Counted from the first letter of the stretch, positions 24,401-37,970 are shown. The stretch: DNA of 64,000 nucleotides from Xylocopa sonorina (GCF_050948175.1 NC_135202.1:2852001-2916000); one strand, 5' to 3'. Program-made: numbers and translations. The notes: generated by a model not told the origin, from the sequence alone.

Positions 24401-26677
24401 TTTTTACAAACGCTTAATTATTTGTGCAATCACACTGATTCATAATACGGATAATTCATCCTCCACGGCTGCATAATAACATACCTGTTCAATATGAATC
24501 TTAGATCGTATAAACACTAATCTCCAGGAATTTTTATCCCAGCATCATTCCATTTTGTTATGTAAAGTCGTTTTATAAGTTCTGATTAGGTTCTCAGAGT
24601 GTGAAAATCGATTATCTCAATTTCAGTTATCAAGTATCAAGGTGAACATCAATTAGTCATTTTATTTTATTGAGACACTTGTTCTATTAAATTACGAGAT
24701 CTTTAAATTAAATTAAATTTTCAATAAATTAGCAGAAAAACATTTGCACTTCTTATCGAATACGTTGCAGGGATTAGATACTGATCGTTCTTTCTCATAC
24801 GAGTACATATGTGGCAGAAAATATTGAAAAATGAAGATAAATCTGTTTCTAATTTTAATTTTCATATCTTGAGACTCGCTCGTTCAACGCTTAATTGCCT
24901 AAAGGTACGCGTTTCTCATAACACCGTGGAAATTTCATTAAACCTTAATCTTGGGTGCTTTTCAACCAGCCCTCCATCGTACAATTATACGAAAATTGCC
25001 AACAAATAAATTAACCTCTTCAGACATCGACTCACACGTATACCTTTAATATATAAAGTAGCAAGCATGCACCAGATGTGTCTCCGAAGGTATCAAACAA
25101 AATGAAACGAAATCTATAATTCGCGGAACGTTCCGCGGAAATGAATTGTTCGCGGTTTATCATGTGACGCGATTATTATACACAGGAAAGAGGAGGATCG
25201 TGGTAAATATCGCGAGTTTTCCAGAACGCAACCGCGTAGCAGAGGTTCGCGGAAAACGGTCTAACGAATCACGAAATAACGAAGCCAATATCAGGCTCGC
25301 ATGGCGCATCAAATTTTCTCACGTATCAGCGACCGCGGAAAGTTTCGTTCCCTGTAACAAGACGTTCGCAGAGGCTCGACCCGCCAAGGAACAAGTTGCT
25401 CGAAGCGTTCCTAAAGTGGAACGTGATATTTTAAATGAATCATCCACGGAAGTTCTTGCCGCGAGTTCTTAACCTTAATATGTTTACCATGGTCCAGTAA
25501 TTCCGTAGGATTTTTCTTCCCGTAAGAATAATTCTCCCTCTTCTTACGCGAAAAGTTCTGCCTCGAAAGGTCGCGTGATTGTCCGAGCCACTCGAAGCGT
25601 GAAACAGGCATTGAGGTTCGATATTGTTGCAATGGGTGATTATCCTAATTGAACCGGACTCCATCGAACTCGTCGAATTGAAAGTAATTGAAACGCGCTC
25701 GAGTCAGGATTATAATACAACAACGAAATTATATATATTTTTAATCAAAAGAAGAGTCAGCCAAGGTTCTCTGAAAGAGGAAAACCGTCGTTAAAAAGAT
25801 GCATATTTTACTTGAGACGCGAGAATTATTCCCACAATGGTATCTGGAGTAATTCGAAGAATTCGTTTCCTCGAGCCTTTCGCTGAAAGCGAAGAAAATC
25901 GCAAAAGCTGCTCTCGAATCGAAACTGTCTTTAAACGATTTAATTACGATCCAGATGGACGTAGTTCGTTCGTGATGCGGGTCAACGTCCGCTCGCGCGA
26001 AATTGTTGAAAATTAATGATTTGCGGCATCGATTATCCTGACCCTCGTCAACGGGGAAAAACGAAAGGAAACCCGGTCGGAATGGCGATGCGAGCCGCGC
26101 GAATGGAAATTAGCTGGGACTGACGAGGAAAACATGAGGTGAATCCCGGGTCTGGTGTTACTTCGTTTCCGGTACCAGCGATTTATTAATCGTAACTCGC
26201 GCGCGCTCTTCTGCCGCGCGAAGAACGCCAGATAACTTCGGATAATAATTCAAGCACTCGTCCGCGCGGGATTTTCTTTCGTAAGCTAAATATTCGCCGT
26301 TGGAAAAACAGTGTCGTAAATTATATGAGCTGGGAGGAATTTCGCCGGAAAAATACAATCTTTCGGGGAATTGCATTTTTTTTCCACCGCGCGAGAGGAA
26401 AACAGAGATTCGTGGTCGGCGGGCAAAAAGCAGCATAAGTCCCTTTGGCAACCGTATGTGGACGATACCGCGGAATGTCTGTATGTTTATGCATCCATCT
26501 ACATTATTAAAATTGGAATTAGTACGAATTATTAAAAAACTAATTAATTTTTACTCCGCCTACGAATGGCATTGAAGCGTAACGCGAACAGATTTAAGAC
26601 ACGCCATGTCATTCCTCTAGTACGCGAGTACTTTCGTTGATTATTCTGCAAATTAAATTAACGGAAAGAAATGCGAA
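21470..26677. other. Upstream region of the transporter and non-coding DNA
   Basis: The first few hundred bases should hold the transporter's 5' untranslated region and promoter, but no clear TATA box or initiator could be fixed. The rest is AT-rich with no coding signal. Confidence 0.45.
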
Positions 26678-26770
26678 GTGTCCCGGGATTGAACGCACCA
26701 CGTTTAAGGGATGCTTTTCGAGGTGGTTTCAACTAACATTTTCTGCTGCGAAGAATTTCAATTCGGCTAG
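26678..26770 (+). repeat. Dispersed repeat, transposon-derived fragment (copy 1)
   Basis: Homologous along its length to 45380-45470. Shared blocks in order are GTGTCC, GGATT, AAC/CAC then ACG-TTAAGGG, TG-TT, GT--TT-CAA, AACATTTT/AACTTTTT and AATTCG. The edge GTGTCCCGGGATT resembles ends of short degenerate DNA elements common in insects. Confidence 0.6.
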
Positions 26771-29384
26771 GTTTTTCCATTATTAACGGGAAACAGTGGC
26801 CAATCCGAGATCGTATACAGCTCGCGCTCAGGCTCGTACGCTGCGTTACTTTGAACTGAAATACTATTCGCCAAGAAATGAAAGAAAATTGGTTTACTGG
26901 GTCAGGAAATAATTTATAACGATGTCACAAACGATACGACACCTCCGAAAGATATGTACCACAGTCTGCCGTACTTCTATTTTTAGCAACGTATCCGCTG
27001 CTATCAGTTGTGCTCGATTCCATCATAAATTACCCCGTGTACTGTTTATCTTTCAGAAAAATTGTGCATCCATCCTTCTGTACCGGAGTATCGCGGGAAC
27101 ACGCGAATTAAACTGGATTTATTCCGGAGAATTAACGGGAAAGATGAAAGCAACGCGATTGCCTTTCCCGTCACTGCGATGGGTAATCGTGAAATCGCAA
27201 TTAGTTAAACGCGACCACGGCTCGCGCTTCTAATTACGTCACTGTCATCAGTGCAATGTTAACCCGGCGAGCAACGATGACCGCGGCGGCGCGAAAACAT
27301 CGGGATTGCTCGGCGACAAAAGCGGCAGCCGATTCGCGATCGTTGTAAATAACCGTGGCCATCGCGGTCGCCGATGAGATTACTGGAAATTGTAACAGCC
27401 CCGTTTAATTTGGTAATTATCCACTCGCTACGTCGTCTTTATCCTTTTTCCGCGTCCCGCGCGCGGTATCGATCGGAACAACAGGTGAAACCGAACGATC
27501 GAACCAAATTGGTAACGAATAGTGTGCGTCACGCCGACGGGTAATCCTTGGATTTCCTTCAACCTTGTTAACGGAAAGTTCTAATTAACATCTAATACAT
27601 AAACTAATAACTTAATCGTTCGATTGTGCTCGTTCTTGCGAGTACAGTTGCACAATTTTTTCGTGGAACGTTCAAGTCGTTAAAACGTAATTAACTACCG
27701 AACTGCTGGAGAAAAAAAAGCTGAATGATTGCAGTAATACGAATTTCGTCATCGCACGTGTGACTAGTCGTAAAAGGTGCCAGCAAACCCGCATGCGGAA
27801 AGATCGTCATTGTACATTTATCGCGACCAATTCTGGTTTTCATTCGGTAGCTGCTAATATCGATTATTCGACGGAGCGAAATCGAAAGCGCCTGTTTTTG
27901 TTCAAATCGCGAGAGGAATGTCTATGACCGCGTATGATTCATGTGTAACGGCGTAATCTATCAGTTATGCAATTGGTAAACGTGCTTTGCCACCGTCAGA
28001 TCTTCAAGGCTGCTGTTGTACCAACGTTTCTCACTTTTTTTTTTTTATTTCGTATCACCAATATTTATTTTTTTCAATTTATTACGGAACGATATTTACC
28101 ATATTAATCGCAATTAAAAAAACAGATTATTTGAGTATTACATTTTTTCCGAATCCAAGTCGGATATTTAAATTTCTATTAATATCTTATGGTAAGCGCC
28201 ATTCGATCTATTCAAAATTACAAACCTAATTGCGAAACTGGTGAGATTAAACCATCACGATAGTGAATACGTGCCCGAAATTAACGAGATTGGATTATGT
28301 ACACGACGAGTATTATTGAAACACAAGATCGCAAATGTGAACGCATTTCAATTATAGATACCGAACTATCATATCCGTATTTTATAACGCATCGCGTACA
28401 CGTGGTGACGTTGCCATAGTATTAATAGCCTTGTAACAGATACATTTAATCATCAATAGGTACTAATCACACCGTATACCACTATTATACGAAACATCGA
28501 TACCCTTCATCGCTAATGCGAAGTCACGTGTTCGAATATATCAATTCATCGATTTCATAGTATACTCAAAAGTTTGTCCACTCAAGAAAGTGCATCCTAC
28601 GTTCAGCAATACCCTATCGGTACCCCAATTAAATAACTGGAAACCACACGTATTATATTATAAACGACACGAGAATTCAAGCTGGAAATTACCTTGTTAA
28701 CACGAGGCTACAGCCAGAGATAGCTGAGACAGTTTTCCTGTTTTTTTTTTTTTTCAAAAAAATATGTCGATTCCAAACAAGGTGTCTTCATTCAGGAATC
28801 TCTCTGCTTAATTCGCCTTTCACTTCGGATCCGAACGTTTTCACACTTCCGTTGGACACGTCGATCTTCGCAGCCGAAGAGAAAGAGTAGCCTCTGTCGG
28901 CCCAGTTGTCTCCAACGTTCGAAACTCTTCGCTCAGAACGATCGGAGCACGCGGTGGACGCGCGTCTGTGTATCAGGAAGCTGGGATCGAACGCCGTCGA
29001 CGCGAGCCAGCGTCGATCTCATCCTCGAAGACAGCGAAGGTGGAAACTGAACTCGGCCGCGACACATAGACACGCGAAACACGCTGTTAGATTTTGTTCA
29101 AATCCCACTCTCCGTTTACGAACTCCGACGAGACGCTCGAAGGGCGTCGATCAAAATCGACTTTCCGTAATGGCTCGACTTTGGAGGCGGAAGTCGTCCC
29201 GCGGGAACGAGGAACGCCTTTGCAGGAAAATTTTTGGACTCGTGACTTCGCGAGGATTTTCCACGGTCGTCGGTTTGGGAGAAAAATTGTTTTTCTAAGA
29301 ATTCTGCGGTCGACCACGAGGTTCGCCAAGCGTGTTCGTTCTTCCCCCTGCGAGTTTAATTGTAAAGAACGGGAGAACCGGTCG
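26771..29384. other. No gene seen
   Basis: AT-rich up to about 28.75 kb. From 28.8 kb it becomes CpG-rich with long stop-free stretches leading into the candidate gene at 29.4 kb, so this could be its 5' region. Confidence 0.4.
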
Positions 29385-29794
29385 ATGCCGAACGATTGGA
29401 AGTCACTGGGGAATTCTTTGCGAAGATTCGTTTCGTGCAATTTGACACTTGGAGTGGATGCATCGGCCGTTTCATGGTTCGAGTTTAAAATCAACATCTC
29501 TTTTCGCAAATATTTACACGTAGCGTCGGTTCTCTTAATATTAAGTGTGAAATTTGACAGTTCGTCAGCTATTCTGAATCACCACAACGAAAATCATGAT
29601 TCTCTGAATTTTTTAATGGAATCTTCGAAAGAATATCGCGTTCAACAAGGTAAATCTTAATTGCCATTGTATAATCATTATTCTTTATGATCACACTTTT
29701 AATAATTGAAACATTTGCGAGTCACTACTTTCCTTTAACAGAAAATTATATATCGGGGGCACTATTTAACGAGGTGACTACACAAAGTTGTTGA
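29385..29794 (+). CDS. Candidate two-exon small protein, function unknown
   Basis: A possible gene that I do not recognise. Exon 1 is 29385-29649, from an ATG to CAAG/gtaaat; the intron is 29650-29741 (92 bp, a typical small insect intron, ending tttaacag); exon 2 is 29742-29794 and ends in TGA. Joined, the frame is 105 residues. It contains a hydrophobic run at about residues 44-56 (YLHVASVLLILSV) followed by a polar, mostly basic-poor tail ending NEVTTQSC. If transcription enters by an acceptor at about 29523 (acacgtag) instead, the hydrophobic run would sit near the N-terminus and look like a signal peptide. For: open frame across a well-formed short intron. Against: no family match, weak donor, and the CpG-rich region has few stops in several frames. 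Confidence 0.25.
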
Positions 29795-32696
29795 AGCTTA
29801 CTTTTTAAAGGTATTTCATTTATACTTGGTTGAAAGATCTCATCATTTGCCCTCGCAGCAAAACTAAAGAAAACTGCAAATCTCGTACGTTCCCTATTTC
29901 TCTGGCCCGACAACAGGTCTCGCTTGTTTCAATTAAAAACGATTAAACGTTGTTAAAATACGTTTCATGCGAAAATAATTAAGAGTCGAAAGTCCGTAGA
30001 ATTTAATCGTGTTCCATAAAACAGGACTACGAATACGAGAGCCGCTGTTACAGGTACCCACTGTTGTTGATCGATCTCTCCTCGCTTCCGTTGTACTCCT
30101 ATTTACGGAACTTTCGAACAATGCACAGGTTTGAACAACAGCCGGTCTCACTGTTACTTTAATTGGATTAATATTCCCATAATGGTCGGGGCATCGTCCA
30201 TTCAAGGCCATTATTTTAACACATCGTCGAAACCACGTAACTGTGATCCATAACGGAGCAGAGTACCGGTTCAACTTCTACGGCAGCGACCAATAAAATT
30301 GATATCTTTCTTTAGCAACGTCACATTGAATTATTAAAATTTCGTAATCTCGTGCAACAAAGATCTAAACAATTTAAAAGTAAGTGGCAATAATTTTAAG
30401 ATAGTGAAATTTTTATGTCCACTAAATTTTCATTCCACGGCACAATTGAATTTACCGCGTTTCAATCGAAATGTATCCGATCCACGCCAACGTCTGCCAC
30501 AAGCAACGAGTTATTTTACGTACCGGGCGTCATAGAGGAATTTCCGACAGTTCCCGCGTAGAACACAAACGATCGCCGGGCTACAGTTTGCACTCCTTCT
30601 GGTCTTAACCGAACGTGCGTTCCTTCGTCTCGGGCAAATCGACCAGAAAAAGAGAGTCGAGCGTAACCAGGGGGTCACTAACTCGGCGGCCTTGAGCAGC
30701 CAATTCCTGGCGGTTCCACCGAGATAGAAACTTGTTTTGCAACGTCACGCGTGCACGAATTCCCAGTGAATTCTACTAAATCCGATTCGGCTGTGACACA
30801 ACTGCGTAAAACGAAGTTTGCACCGAGATGCCGCGGGTGAAAATGCCTAAACGGTGGGGCAAAGACCTTGAATGGTAACGCGGCCTTAAGGATAGGTGCG
30901 CGCAGTTCTTCGGGGAAGTCCCAGAAAGAGGCTGAAAGCGATTCGAATAAGAAAAAGTAAAATTCCCAAGGCCAAACTCATCAAACAGGAATGCTACTTC
31001 GGAGGTGCGTGCAGGCAATGTCTTAAATTCTATCGCGTTGCTCGTCGTTAACACAGACGCGTCTGACCAATGAAAAACGGTACCACTAGGTAAAGATGCT
31101 TCCTGATTGGATGGCCTGTGTTCGTATCGAACGAGGCGCCAGAATCGAAGAAGCCGTCTGCAAGGAATGCGACCAGTGATTCTGAATACGTTTGTTTCGC
31201 TTGTACAAACATGTGGCTGTTTAATTAAACCTGTACACTGTCGTTATTTATCAGTTTGTAATGAGGCTACGCATTTGTACTAACGACCTAAGTAGTGTCG
31301 GAATCGTTTCTATATTGGTCTGCGAGATTAAATCTTAGGTATCTCTGAATCTATCGTAATTGACGTACGCGATACCGCCTCGTTGTAATTGTTACGATCG
31401 ATAATACGTGCTTTCTAAATGCTTATATAGCTGAAATGGTTCGCGTTTAAACATGTTTTTGTATAAGCGTCGAATGGTTGTTTTGATAATAGTAGGTTGT
31501 AAGTAATCGCGTGAATTGATTGGAACAAGTAGAGTGATCATATCGTTGGTGAATGTGGATAATGTTAATTGTGCACGCATAAGTATTCTGGATCGAAAAA
31601 ACCTATATGAAATAGGAACTTGTCTCGAGATTATCGTATATATAGCATGATGCGTGTGTTGCTCGTGTCCCATGAGAATGATACATAAGATTCACAAGCA
31701 ACGATGATTCAGAAGATAAGTTTGAATATTTTAAATTATCATCATATACGCAAGAGTACATAAGTGCTAAATTACAATACAGTGGATTAAATATTGAATC
31801 ACGGCTGAAGTATAACATTATTATTAACGTAATAAATTTTCAAGCAGCTGCACGATAATTCAGAAACCGCAAATGTGGAGCTGCGTTATTATTGCACATC
31901 GTTTAAACATTCATCGCTGGCGTTACAATATGTTAGTACGAAATTCAGCTGGATCATAGTAATAAAATTATCGAGTTGAAATTGAAAGCATCTTTATCAT
32001 TTCCACCCTCGATCGCGATAATGACACATCGTTTGAGTACTAAATAAGTAATATTAGGCATAGAATAGCCTTATTTAATAGGCAAACGATAAACGGGTGT
32101 GCACGAAAGCCACGCAATTTCCAAGCGTGACCTTTCCCCGAGCCATTTTGGCGCTAATCGAGGAAGATCGCTCGGCGCAGCGTTGCGCAGGCTGAAATCG
32201 AGGGCAAAGGGTAAACTGTAAGGGACGTTCGAGATGCAAAGGGAGATGGAGCGGGTCGGAGTATAGTTGCGGGCGAAGACCACGGTGGTCCCTAAAGTAT
32301 ATTTGCATTTGCATTCGGTAATTAAACTCCTGCGGGTTCGCGGGGCGGCCGTTCTTATCGTTCGTTCGTTCGTCGAAGAAGAGCAATTGCTCGGAATCCT
32401 AAATAGCCTTGGAGCACGGCGAGCGCGTGACCGAGTTATAATGAAACGGAAACCGGGAAGGCACGAAACAGCGAGGAGGCGGCCGGTGATTAATCGTTTC
32501 GGTCGAACGACCGTCCCGCCAGCTTCATTAAGTAATTAAATTCTCGCTCCCTAATGTTTCGATCGTTGGGACGGATTAGAGGGACCCCGGACAGGGATTC
32601 CCTCCTCGGGACGACGCTTGCGGACATATTTCGGGGGATAATGACGCGCAGCTCTCAGATTTTTAATAATTCCATTCTCGATAATTATCTATATAG
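29795..32696. other. No gene seen
   Basis: A minus frame at 30776-31054 is open for 92 codons but has no family resemblance or convincing splice sites. Confidence 0.45.
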
Positions 32697-32828
32697 TAAT
32701 TCGTTCGTGTAGACATTTTTCTGCACCATAATTTGTCTAGTAATTCGTTCGTGTAGAAATTTTCCTGCGCCATAATTTATTTAATAATTCGTTCGTGTGG
32801 AAATTTTCGTGTACAATAATTCGTGTAA
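32697..32828. repeat. 44-bp minisatellite, about three units
   Basis: TAATTCGTTCGTGT followed by an ATTTTTC-type block recurs at 32697, 32741 and 32785, an exact 44-base period. A decayed partial unit (TAATTCGTGTAA) starts at 32817. The first two units also share CCATAATTT in phase. Confidence 0.85.
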
Positions 32829-35589
32829 CGTGACAATATATACACGCAAGAGAACGCATTCGTGTAATAATTAATGCCCGCGTTACACTTGTTCTGTAAT
32901 AATTGCGTGCGCGTGAACATTTTTAATACGCTTGCGGTCATTTCGGCCCTTATTTACGCGCGCTCAGTAATTCGTAATAAATATTAAATGATTCTCCGCG
33001 CGTGGGATAATTCGATGCATTCATGATGTTCTAAGTGGAGTGAGAAATGATTACAACACGGCTGGGCGGATATTGCCAGTAAAAAATCGAAGCGATGATT
33101 CAAAGTGTTTTGCCGCTCCTGTGATTATTCTCGATGCGATTCAGGATAAATGGCGGCAATAATGGATGTTGGATTTCATGTTCGTGCAGTACTAAAGGAA
33201 CGCCATTTGTGTAAGACACGGTGGAGAACTGTTCACTTTTGCCATTGCGTGATTGTTATCTTTTGAAGGTAATCGAGTTTGGTGTTTGATGAAGAGATTG
33301 CAAGCTTCAGCATGAAAACGATGAGAGACAAGTTACGCGTTGATATAAATGAATGCTAGAATGTTCAAATTATAAATTACTAGAATATTACAGCACGATT
33401 TGTCACAAATAACGTTGCTCGATTCGCTTAAAGCTTTCAGAGCGCTATTCAAGATTAATAAAAAGTTCTGATAAAATTTCATCGTAAAAATTTCATCGAA
33501 CAGCTGTTTTAGCGTTTCATTATAATTTCAATAGAATTCCTTGGAATTCCATTACGCAGCAATAAAAGGCAGCAATAAATGTCATAATATTGATCGATCA
33601 TCCTATTTATTTGCTGCAAAACATCGCGAGAAATTTACGAGCCTCTCGACGTCATAGCTTCATTCGCTGACGCAAACACGAATATTAGCGTGTCGCGAAA
33701 CTTTCAACTGTGACGTCGAAAGCGAACGCGATAATTAGAGGCAACGATTAAATCGTGCGTAAAACTCTGTGCATTGAGTTCCGCAAAGGTTTGACGCATT
33801 GACTCCTTTTCATAAGATCCTCGGTGAAACCACGAAAGTGACTCAAATTTATTCTTTCCTCGACGCAACGCGATACAAATCAGGAACTACAATAAATGGT
33901 ACTATTTTTTAAAAAGTATATATCATGTTAAACGTTTGTAACGTGTGTATGCAAATTATGCCTGCGATTGTCTAGCGAGGTTCAGATAAATTACGTCTTC
34001 GATTAAGATCTCGATACGCGCGGCCTAAATGATCGACGGCTTACGTAAACCGCGAAAGTAAAAGGAAAAACGTCGCTCAACTGTTCGCGGCTAGCTTATC
34101 TGACCTTCGAGGCCAAATTATTTCCTGAAACCTTTGAATACCAACCATTGTCGTGGAACGCTTAAGTAAATCGGATTTCAGTCATAGCGGAGCGATGATT
34201 CGAAGGATACCGCAATTGCAAAGTTAAGTTTTCTTTGTTACATATTTTCACGTCACGCGTATCTTTTTCTGTAGAAAAAATGTTAAGTGGCATTGCAACA
34301 AATTCGACTGTACAGAGTTAAAATCGTTGCAAGCGTGATTAATTTTCTACTAATCATACGCGCGTGATCTATTCACAGATATATAGTTTCTCCTATTTCA
34401 TTTCTCTAGTTTCACGTTATCAAATTGCATTAGCAAATACATTAACACGATCAATGAAATTTGAGTTTTGCCAGGTTAATTATGCGTCTGTGATTTAATG
34501 AAGGTATGAACGTTCTTGGTAATTGTTTGAAACGCGTTTTAATTGGATTTTTTGTTCGCTTAAGGAAACTATTAGGCCTCAATGTCGTCCGCGGATTCTT
34601 GCGTAAGGTCGACATCTAAACGGATGTATTTTTTGCGGACATATTTCATTGCACAAATCGTGACAAATATGTCTGGAATTATAACTTCGTGTCAGGGCTT
34701 CCGTGCTCAATGTCGTCCGCATTTCCATTCGCGTACTCGACCACAGCGGGGATGAAAAATCGCATTTTTACGAACTACCAGACCGTGTCCGTATGAAATT
34801 AATATTGTCAGCGTCGTAGTTAACCGTGCAATTGCATTTCCTAGTCGCGCACTCGCTAAAGATCGATCGTCGTTTCTGTGAAATTTCTTTCAAAATGATT
34901 TCCATTTAAAACGCAGGCAATCTTAAAATGTTTAAATCACGCGACGTTTCGTTCCAAGTCACCTAATTCTTCTCATGGCGACACTAACACCATCCACCAG
35001 CATTCTACAACTTGGTTCGGTAGCAAAGGGCACACGCGGAACTCCGCATACGCAAAAACTTGGAAAAACTCATCTGAAAGTCTGCCACTGAATTCCCACG
35101 TACCCTCTTCCATTTAAAGCACCGGGGAGGTTCAAAAAATTATTCGAATCATTTAAATTCAAAGCCGCTCAGGCTCCCCTTCGGTGTATCTAAATTCAGA
35201 CTCGAACGCTCCGAACTTCATCTTCAACGACGATCTCCTTCCTGGCTCTCTCCGCGACTCGGAGCCGGGACGAAACATGCAAAGCGGCGCCTAAGGGCCG
35301 TTCAAAAAGCGTCCTGGTAATAGAAAGTAGTGGGGCATAACAGGACGAGCAGAATTCCCGGTCATTATCGTCTCAGCGATTATTATTCAGACGCGTGTTG
35401 GAAATGCGCCCGATTTTCCGCGTTGTCGTCGCGGGTCAAGGGGCGGATTCTTAGCGGGTGCAATAAAAATAGTAACAGCATGAGGGTGTGCACGGGACAG
35501 GGGGCTGAAAGGGTGGTTGGTCTCCACGGAGCGGAGGAGGGCGCGCTGTAAAATGAGAAATGCATGAGAAAGGGTCGCGGTGGACTTAC
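32829..35589. other. Probable glutamate receptor intron
   Basis: Lies immediately downstream of a receptor donor site. A 14-base block CTCAATGTCGTCCGC occurs at about 34578 and again at about 34707. No downstream receptor exon was identified. Confidence 0.5.
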
Positions 35590-35719
35590 CGTCGTGGGAG
35601 TCGTAGAGGTAGATGATCTTCTTCCAGCCGTAGTATCGCACCGTGTCGATGATGGCGCGATGATAATCTGGGCGCATGCTTATGGCGAAATCCAGGAGCC
35701 CGGAGGACGGTGTCAGAAC
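35590..35719 (-). CDS. GluRIA: AMPA-type ionotropic glutamate receptor, internal exon (amino-terminal domain)
   Basis: A 130-base exon bounded by a pyrimidine-rich acceptor ending in CAG just above 35719 and a strong donor (G followed by gtaagt) just below 35590. It encodes 43 residues plus one base: it starts VLTPSSGLLDFA, continues through SMRPDYHRAIID, and ends YYGWKKIIYLYDSHD. This stretch is diagnostic for the ligand-binding-protein-like amino-terminal domain of arthropod AMPA-type subunits (Drosophila GluRIA/GluRIB group), known from family knowledge. The domain lies outside the cell and drives subunit assembly at synapses. The split codon after DSHD should give glycine from the next exon; the expected continuation (LLRLQQIY in the family) was not found downstream. 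Which paralogue this is cannot be settled from 43 residues. Confidence 0.93.
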
Positions 35720-37970
35720 CTGGAAAACACACGTAAAGGCTTTCGACTTTCAGATTTTATTTGCTCGAGCGGGGCCAACCGGGGCTGAAGGCCCGGAGGA
35801 AACGTTAAACGGCGTCGTTCTTACTCGGTGGACTATCAACCGGAAAAGGTAAATGTAACCGTGAGTATTTATGGCACCGATGGACCGTCCGAAAGATTTT
35901 CACAGAGAAACGTGGAGTTGAAAGTCGCGAGCATTTTTGGTTCGTCGATGAAAAAGTAATCGGTTGATTTAAGGGAATTACTTTGAGCTGCTTGATTGGT
36001 ATCCGGGGATAGCGAAACCGCGGTATAGTTATTTTTACTAGTAAATTATTAATGAAAACAATTTAAAAATAAAATGCTGTAGAATTGCATTATCCTTGGT
36101 TTAGCAGTTGAAAATTGCCCTTACGATTACGATACGACGCCCTTAGTACAATTATTCTAACAATTTCACCCTAAGCGTCTTTAGAAAATTAAAATTTTAC
36201 GGTTAGAACTAAAAAAATAATCTCAAGCATTTCCCCGGCCCAAATCCAATACTTACCGAGCCAAAATTATCCTCCAGCACTTACCGGGTAGACAGAAAAC
36301 GGAAAGTGAAACGCGATAAGAACGCAAAGCGTGGCGTTTCACGGAAAACCATGGGAAAATAGCATTGCAACGGGGAGGGTTCGGTGGAAATTGAAAAGAT
36401 CTCCTTTTATAAATGGCCGTTCCCCGACGGCTGTAATTGACCAGCCTCCGGAAGAGGGGGAGCCAGAGGGAGAGACACGGTGGAGAAAATAAAAAAAAGC
36501 GGTGGGCTTCGAATTAGCATTACCACGCGATTAGCATTTAAACGACATGGACGTTCGTTACGCGAGCGTGGCGGCGTGCGTACTTACCGTGCACGTATAC
36601 AGAACCGGATAAAAACGCACGCTTACATCCAGCTCGGGATATACGCGGCCGCCATTCATCCAATATGGACGCGCGATATCAGTTTTGCAAGTGGCGCTAC
36701 CCGATAAACGCGACCACCGCGCCCCGAAACGTTTGCAATTCGGACCGGCGAATAAATTTGCGGCTGGTCCGATTCATTTCGAAATTCAAATTGTAATATG
36801 TTTCTATACACCCTATACATATTTATATATTTACGGGCGGACCGCGGAGATAGCGGATGGTGGCGAGCCGATGGAAGAGGGCGCGTAAAGCGCAGCCCTT
36901 GTTTGTCGGCCGTCAATTATCGAAGATGAAATAACAGCGGTCGGTGCGCGGGAAGTGTCATCGACTCCAATTTGATTTTCCTCTTACGCGAGAAAGTGTG
37001 CGTGACGAGGAAAGTGGCGAGGGACAGAAAAACGAAAGTAAAACTGGTTTTACCAGTTGTTAGATACACAGGTTGCACTACAAGGATAAACGGTGCTGGA
37101 TTCTCTGCGAATTTGACCTTATGTTGTTGATGTACGATGCACTAGGAAATTGGAACAATCTTGTTTTCCTCTTATCTTTACTTTCTACCCTTTCTACTTA
37201 TCAAACGATTGAACAGAGTACGGACGGATTCATTAATTCGTTACGATATTAAATATAATTATCAGGTTTAATATACAAGTGGGTATTTTGTTGTAGTAGG
37301 CGACTAATTTTTAAATAATTAAAATTGATCGACTTGAACTTTTATCGCAAAAAGTCTAATTATCTGGTTTTCAAAGCTAGCTAATTTTTAAACGATTAAA
37401 ATAGTTTCATCACATGCATTTAATCGTTTTTGATACATACTACATGCAGGTGGCATTAATTAATAACCTCAGATTTTCGTAATTAGATGTGTGAAATGTG
37501 ACGAAAATTTCGCTCTATGAATTTTTAATACTCTGCTCGTTAAATGAAATACATCAGATACGTGATCGCGTAAATCATCCCAAATACAAGATAGAAATGT
37601 TAATAATTCGATACACAATTCATCACGATTTCAATTAAAACCTGAGAAACAGATATATCAATTTCTCTCCCGGCTCGCTTATCGAAAAAGATGTTTTTCC
37701 GTTTTCATAGGATATCCTGATCAAATTGCGCGTAGCAAGAAAGGTGTTCCGGTGAAAAAGACTCGCGGTACGTAAGCTCGCGTTAACTTTTTATCGACAC
37801 AGGTGAGCCCTGTGAAGGCGATAAAAATAAACGTCGGAGGCGGATAAGCGAGAAGAAAAAAAAAAGAGGGCGGAGATGTATGGGAGGCACGGAGGTGAAA
37901 ATAAACGTCGCGTTTTCCCTTCGATGATACAAGTTTTTATTTAGCCGTTCAGGGAAAGCGTGCTACTTAC
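35720..37970 (-). other. Intron between the two glutamate receptor exons
   Basis: A phase-0 intron of 2,251 bases, starting gtaagt just below 37971 and ending in CAG just above 35719. It contains several donor-like ACTTACC matches on the plus strand (36253, 36281 and 36591) with no coding sequence attached. No nested gene was recognised. Confidence 0.85.

Noticed and set aside
30480..30580. Minus-strand segment PAIVCVLRGNCRKFLYDAR with acceptor- and donor-like edges
   Set aside because: It is too short, does not fit the receptor sequence expected here, and both edges are weak.
35387..35580. Apparent extension of the receptor frame past the donor at 35590, and an acceptor at about 35549
   Set aside because: The sequence after the gtaagt donor loses the family pattern. 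Splicing into the acceptor at about 35549 gives a frame that does not match the expected LLRLQQIY continuation.
36241..36600. Several ACTTACC donor-like sites on the minus strand
   Set aside because: They lie between two receptor exons that already join in phase, and the adjacent sequence is not coding-like.
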